Of a stretch of 64,000 nt of DNA, positions 34,196 through 41,981 are shown one piece after another; within the stretch, counting starts at the first letter, position 1; each line of letters begins with the position of its first letter. The stretch lies in assembly GCF_024158025.1 (NCBI RefSeq), contig NZ_JAMZEL010000002.1, forward strand, positions 1-64,000, in the 5' to 3' direction. The notes beneath the pieces are model-generated. The model worked only from the letters and a program-made list of their open reading frames with translations. It had not been told where the DNA came from and did not search any database. A program made the translations under genes and the position numbers. Origin of the DNA: Runella salmonicolor. GTDB lineage: Bacteria; Bacteroidota; Bacteroidia; Cytophagales; Spirosomataceae.

Positions 34196-35410
34196 TTATT
34201 TTGAGGATACAAAACGTTTTATTTGTCCTTTATAATGATCAAGTACGTATATTTCGTGGTTGGCATCTTCGCCAAAGGCCGACACTGACCCTCCGTTGGC
34301 GTTGAGTAATTCATGACTTGTTTTGGTATTTTCTTTGAATGTCAATGTCCATATATTTCCATTGCTGTAGTCGGCAAACAGGTATTTGCCCCGCAACGCG
34401 GGCAGCCTTGAACCCCGATAAACAATTCCTCCGGTGACTGAAGTTCCGTCGCTGCGGGGATACTGGTGAATCGGATTTATAAGGCTATCTGACGGGTCAC
34501 AATCCTTGCGGGGATTGTAACAACGGTTCCCCTCTTTCAATCGCCAGCCATAATTGCCCCCTTTGGTGATGATGTCAATTTCTTCAAATTCATTTTGTCC
34601 TACATCGCCTGCCCAAAGTTGGCCCGTTTGGGCGTCAAAACTGAACCGCCACGGGTTCCGCAGCCCGTACGCGTAGATTTCTTCCCGATACCCCAGTTTA
34701 TTGGCGGCATAGGGATTATCGACAGGGATTCCATAGTTGCCTTTGTCGGTTTTGGCCACATCGATGCGGAGAATTTTTCCGAGCAGCGATTGCCGATTTT
34801 GGGCATAATTGTGCTGATCGCCCCAAGCGCCCCCGTCTCCCGTAGAAATATACAGAAATCCATCGGGCCCAAAGGCCATTTTTCCGCCGTTATGGTTGTC
34901 GTAGGGTTGGGTGAACTTCAACAGAATCACTTCGGTAGAGGCCACGGCTTTCATGTCTTTATAAGACGCAACTTGATAGCGGGCAATGATGGTTTGGAGG
35001 GGTTTTCGTTGGGTATAATTGACGTAAAAGTAGCCGTTTTTGATAAAATTGGGATCAAAAGCCAGACCCAGCAATCCCATTTCTCCACCGTCGCTTACGC
35101 GGTCACGAATGTCGAGAAAGACCTCTGCTGATTTCGTGGCGGCATTGTTGTCAAATACCTTGATTCTGCCAGACTGCTCTACTACAAAGACCCGATTGGT
35201 ACTGTCGCCAGCGTGGGTAAATTCTACGGGCTCATTAAACGATAAATTCGGGAAAGCGTTTTCAAGAATATTGGTGGCGCCGGGAATTAAGTTTTTGACG
35301 TATTTTTTTTCGTTAAATTGATACATCAACAACACCAAATAGGCTATTCCTACAGCCGCTACTAAAATAAGGAGGGTTGTTGCTTTATGTTTGAATGAAG
35401 TCATTATCAT
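34196..35410 (-). CDS. PQQ-dependent sugar dehydrogenase (glucose/sorbosone dehydrogenase family)
   Basis: A 404-residue exported protein anchored by an N-terminal membrane segment (TTLLILVAAVGIAYLVLLMY, about 10-29). The six-bladed propeller has the family landmarks: GGEMGLLGLAFDPNF, DNHNGGKMAFGPDGFLYISTGDGG, RQSLLGKILRID, YAYGLRNPWRFSFD and YRGSRLPALRGKYLFADY. Yli-type relatives oxidise aldoses with PQQ and donate electrons to the respiratory chain. Divergent from a gluconate-2-dehydrogenase-like pair 332 bases away, suggesting a periplasmic sugar-oxidising cluster. PQQ biosynthesis genes are not in the window. Confidence 0.9.
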   Translation of the reverse strand: MIMTSFKHKATTLLILVAAVGIAYLVLLMYQFNEKKYVKNLIPGATNILENAFPNLSFNEPVEFTHAGDSTNRVFVVEQSGRIKVFDNNAATKSAEVFLDIRDRVSDGGEMGLLGLAFDPNFIKNGYFYVNYTQRKPLQTIIARYQVASYKDMKAVASTEVILLKFTQPYDNHNGGKMAFGPDGFLYISTGDGGAWGDQHNYAQNRQSLLGKILRIDVAKTDKGNYGIPVDNPYAANKLGYREEIYAYGLRNPWRFSFDAQTGQLWAGDVGQNEFEEIDIITKGGNYGWRLKEGNRCYNPRKDCDPSDSLINPIHQYPRSDGTSVTGGIVYRGSRLPALRGKYLFADYSNGNIWTLTFKENTKTSHELLNANGGSVSAFGEDANHEIYVLDHYKGQIKRFVSSK

Positions 35411-35742
35411 TGGCTAAGAATTTCTAAAAAACAAATAAGTAAATTCAACGTTTTATGTAAATCGTTGAGTATGATTGAATAATACGAAGAATATATCGCC
35501 GTATTGTGCCTTTTTAACCATAATAAAATGAGTGGTAAGTCGTAACGCCCATGGGTGTTATGTCAAAAAGTAACAGCTCATTCTTCAAAGGTACAGGAAG
35601 GTAATTTGTTACTTTCCAATTTTCGGTGATATTTTTGGGGCGTCAAAAAAAAGTACAACTAAATCTGCTTAATTTTTAATACGTATCATTAGTAAAAACA
35701 CTAGATGCCAACCTTTATTTATACTTAACCACCCGAAAAAAC
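35411..35742. other. 332-bp divergent intergenic region
   Basis: Contains the promoters of the sugar dehydrogenase (minus) and of the small subunit gene (plus). AT-rich, no TAnnTTTG element with correct spacing identified by eye, no gene. Confidence 0.5.
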
Positions 35743-36273
35743 ATGAACCGTAGAGATGCTATTCAGCACGTTGCTATCCTTCTGGGAAGCGTGATCTCCG
35801 CTCCGACAATGGCAGGAGTAATGGGTCAAAAATTGAATGTAGGGGAAAGTCTTCCCGTTACTGCCGAACAAGAGGCATTTTTGGCCGAATTAGCCGACGT
35901 AATTATTCCCACTACCACTACACCTGGTGCCAAAGCCGCTGGTGTTGAGAAATTTATTGTGCGGGTAATGCGCGATTGCTACCCCAAAGCTGACCAAGAA
36001 AAATTCTACTCAGGTCTTACTCAACTCAATACCGATAGCCGCTCGGCCTTTGGAAAGAGCTTTGTTGAACTCGACTCAAAACAAAAGATTGACGCCGTAA
36101 AAGCGTTGACTACGAGCAATAAACCTTTCTTTTTGAGAATGAAAGAATTGACGGTGACGGGCTATTTTACGTCCGAAATCGGGGCGACTAAGGCGCTGGA
36201 ATACCTGCCGATTCCCGGGCGTTTTGAAGGATGTGTACCCTTGAAACCCGGCCAAAAAGCTTGGGCTTTGTAA
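35743..36273 (+). CDS. gluconate 2-dehydrogenase subunit 3-like protein
   Basis: A 176-residue protein with a Tat-like leader (MNRRDAIQHVAILLGSVISA) and the helical body of the subunit 3 family: FLAELADVIIPTTTTPGAKAAGVEKFIVRVMRDCY and, near the end, FFLRMKELTVTGYFTSEIGATKALEYLPIPGRFEGC. In family members this small subunit partners the flavoprotein (GMC) subunit and supports its export through the Tat pathway. The GMC subunit starts 76 bases downstream on the same strand. Confidence 0.9.
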   Translation: MNRRDAIQHVAILLGSVISAPTMAGVMGQKLNVGESLPVTAEQEAFLAELADVIIPTTTTPGAKAAGVEKFIVRVMRDCYPKADQEKFYSGLTQLNTDSRSAFGKSFVELDSKQKIDAVKALTTSNKPFFLRMKELTVTGYFTSEIGATKALEYLPIPGRFEGCVPLKPGQKAWAL

Positions 36274-36333
36274 TGACAGATGAATCAAATTTATAGGTTA
36301 GAAGTCACTTTTATACTTTTACCTTTTCACACT

Positions 36334-36341
36334 TAACTTTG
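36334..36341 (+). promoter_or_regulatory. possible -7 element (TAACTTTG) directly before the GMC gene
   Basis: TAACTTTG matches TAnnTTTG but lies only 8 bases before the ATG at 36350 and has no TTG at 17-23 bases upstream. It may give a nearly leaderless extra transcript or be chance. Confidence 0.25.
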
Positions 36342-36349
36342 ACCAAACA

Positions 36350-38062
36350 ATGTATTTAAATATAGATGCACAAAAAGAAATGACCTACGATGCCATTGTG
36401 GTAGGCTCGGGGGTGAGCGGTGGTTGGGCAGCCAAAGAGTTGACAGAAAGAGGATTGCGTGTGCTGATGCTCGAAAAAGGGCATAAATTGGAACACGTTA
36501 CAGGCTATGAAAATGCCATGAAAGACCCGTGGCAGTCAAATTATAACGGTCGGTTGACCGAGGCTCAGAAAGAGTCTCATCCAAAATTGAGCCGCGATTA
36601 TCCTTACAATGAGATGTCGGAAAAATACTGGATGAATGATTCTGATTCTTTATACAAAGAAGTTAAACGATTTGACTGGTATCGCCCCAACATCGTGGGT
36701 GGAAAGTCAATCATGTGGGGGCGGCAATCGTATCGCTTGAGCGACATTGACTTTGAAGCCAACCTCAAAGACGGTATCGCCGTTGATTGGCCGATTCGTT
36801 ACAAAGATATAGCGCCTTGGTACAGCTACGTGGAAAAAATCGCGGGAATTTCAGGTGAAAAATTGGGCTTGCCCCAATTGCCCGACAGCGAGTTTTTGCC
36901 GCCGATGGATATGTACTGCGTAGAAAAAGAAGTTCGCAAACGTATTGAGAAGGAATTCCCTGGTCGTACCATGACGATTGGACGGGTAGCTAACCTTTCT
37001 AAGCCGACTCAGCTGCAAATCAACAACGGTCGGGCGGCTTGTCAATATCGCAACAAATGTGCCTTGGGATGTCCGTTTGGGGCGTATTTCAGTACGCAGT
37101 CGTGTACTTTGCCACCAGCGGTGAAAACGGGACTTTTGACGCTGCGCCCTGAGTCAGTTGTTACCAATCTAATTTACGACGAAAACAAAAAGAAAGCCAC
37201 GGGCGTACGCGTGATTGATGCCGTGACGATGGAAGAGCGTATTTTCAACGCGGGACTCATTTTTGTGTGCGGCTCAGCATTGGGAACTACGGCAATATTG
37301 CTCAATTCAACTTCCAATCGCTTCCCGACAGGTTTTGGAAATGACAGCGGTGAATTGGGACACAACCTCATGGACCACCACTTCCGTACGGGAGCAAGCG
37401 GAACTTGGGAGGGAGATGCCGATAAATACTATTTTGGGCGCCGTGCCAATGGTATCTACGTGCCGCGTTATCGTAACATCGGTAATGACAAGCGTGATTA
37501 CCTCCGTGGGTTTGGTTATCAAGGTGGCGGAAGCCGCGCAAGCTGGCAGCGCAACGTGGCCGAATTGAGTTTCGGGGCCGATTTCAAAGAAGAACTCACT
37601 AAACCGGGTCCGTGGTCGATGGGCTTGGGTGGCTTTGGCGAAACGCTGCCTTATCATGAAAATAAAATGTACCTCGACCCCAAAGAAAAAGATAAATGGG
37701 GGATGCCTTTGGTGGTATTTGACGCCGAATTGAAGGAAAATGAGAAAAAAATGCGCATTGATATGGCCAATGATGCCGCAGAAATGTTGGAAAAAGCAGG
37801 TGTAAAAAATGTGAGGTCTTATGACCGTGGCTCATGGTTGGGCATGGCAATTCACGAAATGGGAACGGCACGCATGGGCCGCGACCCTAAAACTTCGGTC
37901 TTGAACGGCAACAACCAAGTACACGCTTGCAAAAACGTATTTGTGACCGACGGTGCTTGTATGACTTCAGCGTCTTGCGTGAACCCATCGCTTACTTATA
38001 TGGCCTTGACTGCTCGGGCGGCCGATTTTGCCGTAAAAGAGAAAAAGAAAGGCAACATCTAA
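36350..38062 (+). CDS. GMC family oxidoreductase (gluconate dehydrogenase-like flavoprotein)
   Basis: A 570-residue FAD enzyme. The dinucleotide-binding motif IVVGSGVSGGWAAKEL (about 16-31) and LEKG close the FAD site; a Cys-containing segment CRNKCALGCPFGAYFS-type (Q-Y-RNKCALGCPFG) matches gluconate 2-dehydrogenase flavoproteins; the C-terminus has the catalytic His region MAIHEMGTARMG and the SCVNPSLTYMALTARAADFAV helix. It would oxidise a sugar or sugar acid in the periplasm and pass electrons onward. No own signal peptide: export would depend on the subunit 3 partner. A strong terminator follows. Confidence 0.93.
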   Translation: MYLNIDAQKEMTYDAIVVGSGVSGGWAAKELTERGLRVLMLEKGHKLEHVTGYENAMKDPWQSNYNGRLTEAQKESHPKLSRDYPYNEMSEKYWMNDSDSLYKEVKRFDWYRPNIVGGKSIMWGRQSYRLSDIDFEANLKDGIAVDWPIRYKDIAPWYSYVEKIAGISGEKLGLPQLPDSEFLPPMDMYCVEKEVRKRIEKEFPGRTMTIGRVANLSKPTQLQINNGRAACQYRNKCALGCPFGAYFSTQSCTLPPAVKTGLLTLRPESVVTNLIYDENKKKATGVRVIDAVTMEERIFNAGLIFVCGSALGTTAILLNSTSNRFPTGFGNDSGELGHNLMDHHFRTGASGTWEGDADKYYFGRRANGIYVPRYRNIGNDKRDYLRGFGYQGGGSRASWQRNVAELSFGADFKEELTKPGPWSMGLGGFGETLPYHENKMYLDPKEKDKWGMPLVVFDAELKENEKKMRIDMANDAAEMLEKAGVKNVRSYDRGSWLGMAIHEMGTARMGRDPKTSVLNGNNQVHACKNVFVTDGACMTSASCVNPSLTYMALTARAADFAVKEKKKGNI

Positions 38063-38072
38063 GAAGCATAAA

Positions 38073-38124
38073 TACCAACAAAAAGGGCTGATTACCAAAT
38101 GGTTTTCAGCCCTTTTTGTTGGTA
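38073..38124. terminator. bidirectional terminator, 19-bp perfect stem
   Basis: Bases 38073-38091 (TACCAACAAAAAGGGCTGA) are perfectly complementary to 38106-38124. Both arms contain A5/T5, so each strand has a T-run. It separates the plus-strand GMC gene from the minus-strand beta-helix gene. Confidence 0.85.
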
Positions 38125-38179
38125 AAATGTACGATTGTTCTTTGGCTAAAGGTGCACAGTATAAGTGTCTGGTTTTGTT

Positions 38180-40939
38180 TTATTTTTGGGTTGGACTGGC
38201 TATTGAGCTTTCTTCAAAAAAGGGACACCCTTGTAGATTGGTACGGAATGTAGCCCCCGTTTGGGTCTGAAAGCCGGGTAATAATGTAATGCTTTTGCTT
38301 GCATCAAACACCACAGAAGTTGCCGATGCCACCGTGCCTACGGCGGTGATGTGACCATCGCCAACTGCCATTGTAGCCTCAGCAGCACCGACTCTTTGAT
38401 TTTTAGCAGGCTCCGGCACACTTGATGTAAATGAACCCTGAGTTCCCGCAAAGTGAGTGCCTGCTTCGATGGGAACGTCGGCTATGTATCGGTTGTCGGG
38501 ACAAGCTTCTTTGGGGTGAAACTCATACGCCCCTATGTCAAAAAAGGAATAACGGCCATTGCCTAAAATATCAAAAGAAGGTGCTGAAGAATAAATGCCA
38601 GTATTGACGGCGGGGCTGGTACTTTGCAGTCGGAGACCGTCGTCGGAACTGCCGCCTATCAAATCGGGGCCGAGGAGGTTGGTTTCGCTAACAAAGAGTG
38701 GGTTTATGGCAAATAGATTATTAACGGCAGTAGCCCCGATACCATTAGAAGTATTGTTGAGAGGATACTGCCCTGCGGCAAATTGCAGGATGTTGTTTCT
38801 AAAATCTCGACCATTTCGTTCAATAAAAAAATCGGCGTAAGTGGTCGTGGTGTTTGTACCAATGGCGTTTTTATAAAAAATGTTATTGTAGGATCTGTTG
38901 ATGTCAATAGGGGCGCCAGCGATACCCGGGTCGTAGGTAAAGAGCGCTCCACCAGATGTTTGTGCTGAATTTTTATAAAAAGTGTTATTATAAAATTGAC
39001 CAAAAGAAAGGTCGTTGCGAACAGCCCCGCCGACTCCCATTGAAGCTCTGTTTCCTGAAAAAACGTTGTTTCTAAAAGTTACACTACTCTCACCGATATA
39101 GATGGCACCGCCATTGGTGGTTGCTAAATTTCGATCAAAATAATTATTATTGAATACCAAGGGTGAACTCAAATAAAAATAAACACCTGCTCCGTTAGTC
39201 CCGCTATTGTGCTTGATATTGCAATCGGTTATTTCAAAAGAAGTACTCATGTATGCATTGATGCCGCCGCCACTTTGACTTGAAGCGCCGATGGCATTGC
39301 CCCCTTTGATGGTCAAACCTTTGAGTACTATTTGGGTAGCTCTGGCCTCGATTGTGAGTACATGATAAGCATTTTCGGTATTGTTGGCAATTGCCAAGGT
39401 GCCTCCTTCGCCAGTCACTACATCATCATCTGCGAAATCTCCAGAGAGAATGGTTTCATTTTGGTGAGCTTTGCGGGTGGAATAATCCAGAATTGACTCC
39501 GTTCCAAGAAATCCACCGTAAATTTTTAAGCCACCTTTGAGGGCAAAAGTGTAGTTGCGATTTGAACCGCTCGTAACCCCATACGGTAGCCTATGGGGTT
39601 TATAGGTGCCTTTGGCTACCAAAATGCTATTATTGTCGCAATGGTTGGCGTAGCGCAGCGCCGTACCAAAGGCATTTGCGCCCCTAAACGCATTTTCCCA
39701 ACTACTGCCATCGTTTAGACCCGTGGTAAGGCTTCCGTTTACGTATAAAATGGTATTTGAGGGCCCTGTATTTTGGTATTCGTAGGCCCCCATGTCCAAT
39801 GAAATACTGGGTATGGTATTGTCGATGGAAGGTATGTCTATTTCCCGGATTTGGTTGGCCATGTCCACTCCTTCGGTAGAACCGTTGGTGCCTTTGTCAA
39901 TACCGGGGCTGCAAGAAGTCACCCTTAGGCCGTCGTCACGGCTTCCCCATTTGCCGTCTATGCCTGCTGGAAAATCAATGTTGATAAATTGAGGGTTTGC
40001 ATTCAAACAATTGCTGCAAGTGATACCGTTTGCGCCCCATCCCTGCTCTAAGTTGGAAGAATAGCCCGTGACCCCGCTGCCATTGTTGGCAATACCGGAG
40101 AAGCTGGGACTGGTATTGTACCAAACAATGACATTGATGATATACGGAATGGAATTATAATTGTACATAGCTCCCCCGGCTACATTGGCAGTATTCTGAA
40201 TAATGGTGCAATTTCTAATGTCAGCGGCCGAGCCTTCGTGGTTATAGATGCCTCCCCCGCCTGCGGTTGCGGTGTTGTTGGCAAAAACTGAGTTGGTAAT
40301 GTAGGGATTACAAGCGGTATTGAGAATCCCGCCGCCGTCGGTGGCTTGGTTGTCGACAATGGCGCACAGGGCAATTCTGATGGGCGAATACACACAAAGC
40401 ACGCCACCTCCCCAGCTTCGGTAATACGTTCTGCCCGCCACCGTTACACTTGTTGAGCCATTGGCATTGCCTGCTTCAATCGTAAAGCGCTCTAAAACAG
40501 TTGAGTTGTTGCAGTCTATGGCCGTCACTACGTGGTAGACGTTGTCGTTGGTTTCGTATTTTGTACCAATATCTCCACTCAGAATAGATTCATTGAGGTG
40601 CGAATTTCTGTTTGCGCGGGCGGTTTCGGTTCCGGCAAACCCGCCATAAATTCGTAACCCTGATTTCAACAGAAAAGTGTTGTTTCTATTGGTGAGGCTG
40701 GCAGTGCCGCAGGTAGTACAACCACTCGGAATACTTGTTGGAAAATATTTGCCCGCCGCTACCCAAACCTCATCTTGGGCGGGAATGGCGATATCAATCA
40801 TGGCCTGCAAATTTCCCGAAGCATTGGCCCACGAGCTGCCATCGCCCGTACCAGAAGCGATGGGTTTTACGTAGCGGATAAGGGCATAAGTAGGGGTAAT
40901 AAAAGAAATCAGTAATAAGAAAGAAATTATCTTTTTCAT
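38180..40939 (-). CDS. large secreted tandem beta-helix protein with a C-terminal 3-coathanger-stack domain
   Basis: A 919-residue protein with a signal peptide (MKKIISFLLLISFITPTYA). Two similar beta-helix modules follow: the first begins RYVKPIASGTGDGSSWANAS (about 22), the second LYVNGSLTTGLNDGSSWENA (about 410), each ending in a 'choice-of-anchor Q' type segment (SLDMGAYEY, FFDIGAYEF). The C-terminus has the repeat ITAVGTVASATSVVFDASKSITLLPGFQ, the 3-coathanger-stack pattern common in Bacteroidota surface proteins. There is no standard T9SS tail after it. Function is probably adhesion or polysaccharide contact. It lies downstream of a LuxR/kinase pair, which may or may not regulate it. 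Confidence 0.86.
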   Translation of the reverse strand: MKKIISFLLLISFITPTYALIRYVKPIASGTGDGSSWANASGNLQAMIDIAIPAQDEVWVAAGKYFPTSIPSGCTTCGTASLTNRNNTFLLKSGLRIYGGFAGTETARANRNSHLNESILSGDIGTKYETNDNVYHVVTAIDCNNSTVLERFTIEAGNANGSTSVTVAGRTYYRSWGGGVLCVYSPIRIALCAIVDNQATDGGGILNTACNPYITNSVFANNTATAGGGGIYNHEGSAADIRNCTIIQNTANVAGGAMYNYNSIPYIINVIVWYNTSPSFSGIANNGSGVTGYSSNLEQGWGANGITCSNCLNANPQFINIDFPAGIDGKWGSRDDGLRVTSCSPGIDKGTNGSTEGVDMANQIREIDIPSIDNTIPSISLDMGAYEYQNTGPSNTILYVNGSLTTGLNDGSSWENAFRGANAFGTALRYANHCDNNSILVAKGTYKPHRLPYGVTSGSNRNYTFALKGGLKIYGGFLGTESILDYSTRKAHQNETILSGDFADDDVVTGEGGTLAIANNTENAYHVLTIEARATQIVLKGLTIKGGNAIGASSQSGGGINAYMSTSFEITDCNIKHNSGTNGAGVYFYLSSPLVFNNNYFDRNLATTNGGAIYIGESSVTFRNNVFSGNRASMGVGGAVRNDLSFGQFYNNTFYKNSAQTSGGALFTYDPGIAGAPIDINRSYNNIFYKNAIGTNTTTTYADFFIERNGRDFRNNILQFAAGQYPLNNTSNGIGATAVNNLFAINPLFVSETNLLGPDLIGGSSDDGLRLQSTSPAVNTGIYSSAPSFDILGNGRYSFFDIGAYEFHPKEACPDNRYIADVPIEAGTHFAGTQGSFTSSVPEPAKNQRVGAAEATMAVGDGHITAVGTVASATSVVFDASKSITLLPGFQTQTGATFRTNLQGCPFFEESSIASPTQK

Positions 40940-41264
40940 TGTTAGTGAATTTTAAAGTCAATACAGCCGTGATTTTTTGTGTAGAATTTAACCCTTGAAA
41001 ACACTACCTAAGATTGACCCGTACGGGGAAATATGGCCATATAAATCACTGACGATGTTTTAGCAAAGGTCAGAAATACCATGACTTCAAAAATCACATC
41101 ATCGGGTGAAAGGGATTCTACGCGCTCAGGCAAGTAGAACTACGCGCTGCGGCTTTCAGTGAAGATTTGTATTGGAGAGGTTTTGAATTAATTGAAGTGA
41201 AAAAATGGTAAATCAGAGGCAAGAAAACAAGTGAGTGCAATATGTTCGAACAATAATTGTAATC
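40940..41264. other. 325-bp intergenic region
   Basis: Follows the LuxR-type regulator stop and precedes the beta-helix gene on the minus strand. It contains two copies of CTACGCGCT (41118-41126 and 41140-41148) 22 bases apart, equal to two helical turns, a possible regulator site. No gene is apparent. Confidence 0.45.
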
Positions 41265-41903
41265 CTACACAAGCCTGTTGCGGATAGCTTTGACGACGGC
41301 TTCGGTGTTCGATTTTACGTGGAGTTTGTCATAAATGTTTTTAAGATGAGTCCGAACCGTATCTATACTTAGGTTAAGCTCGGCCGCAATCAGTTTGTAG
41401 CTGAGTCCTTCGACCAACCAACGCAAAACCTCTAGTTCTTTGGGGGTGAGATTATAGTCGGTGGGGGCCGTTTTTGAGAAGAAATGTACTACTTTTCGGG
41501 CAATCAGCGGCGACATGGGAGCGCCACCTTCCATGACTTCCTGAACCGCTTCCAAGACTTTTTGCGGGGGTGTTTTTTTTAATAAATACCCAATCGCTCC
41601 TGCTTGCATGGCTTTAAAGACCCGTTCCTCGTCCTCAAAAACCGTCAGCATCAGGATATTTAATCGTTTGAAATGGACTTTGAGCAACTTTACGGCTTCG
41701 ATGCCCGTAATATGAGGCATATCGATGTCCATCAGAACTACATCAGGCTGGGTACGAGTGATATTTTCGACGATATTTACGGGATTGGCAAAACACCCCA
41801 CCACTTCGAAACCATTGCTGAAATTGAGAAAGTGGAAAAGTCCTTCGCGAAAATCGTCGTTGTCGTCAACGATTACTACTCGAATATTATATACCTGTGC
41901 CAT
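41265..41903 (-). CDS. NarL/LuxR-family response regulator
   Basis: A 212-residue regulator: receiver domain with acidic pocket DDND (13-16), phospho-Asp at 59 in VVLMDIDMPHITG, and a LuxR helix-turn-helix at the C-terminus (LTPKELEVLRWLVEG, then SIDTVRTHLKNIYDKLHV). It starts 78 bases after the stop of the propeller histidine kinase on the same strand, so the two form a two-component operon. Its targets are unknown; the large beta-helix gene follows downstream. Confidence 0.94.
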   Translation of the reverse strand: MAQVYNIRVVIVDDNDDFREGLFHFLNFSNGFEVVGCFANPVNIVENITRTQPDVVLMDIDMPHITGIEAVKLLKVHFKRLNILMLTVFEDEERVFKAMQAGAIGYLLKKTPPQKVLEAVQEVMEGGAPMSPLIARKVVHFFSKTAPTDYNLTPKELEVLRWLVEGLSYKLIAAELNLSIDTVRTHLKNIYDKLHVKSNTEAVVKAIRNRLV

Positions 41904-41981
41904 GTCCTCGTTTTTAGCTTTTGAGCGCAGTAAAAGTAGTCATTTGATTTCCTTCTCAAATCACATGATTGGGGAAATACA

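Noticed and set aside
34595..35131. A 178-codon plus-strand open frame inside the sugar dehydrogenase gene
   Set aside because: Antisense of a conserved propeller gene; no promoter or family features.
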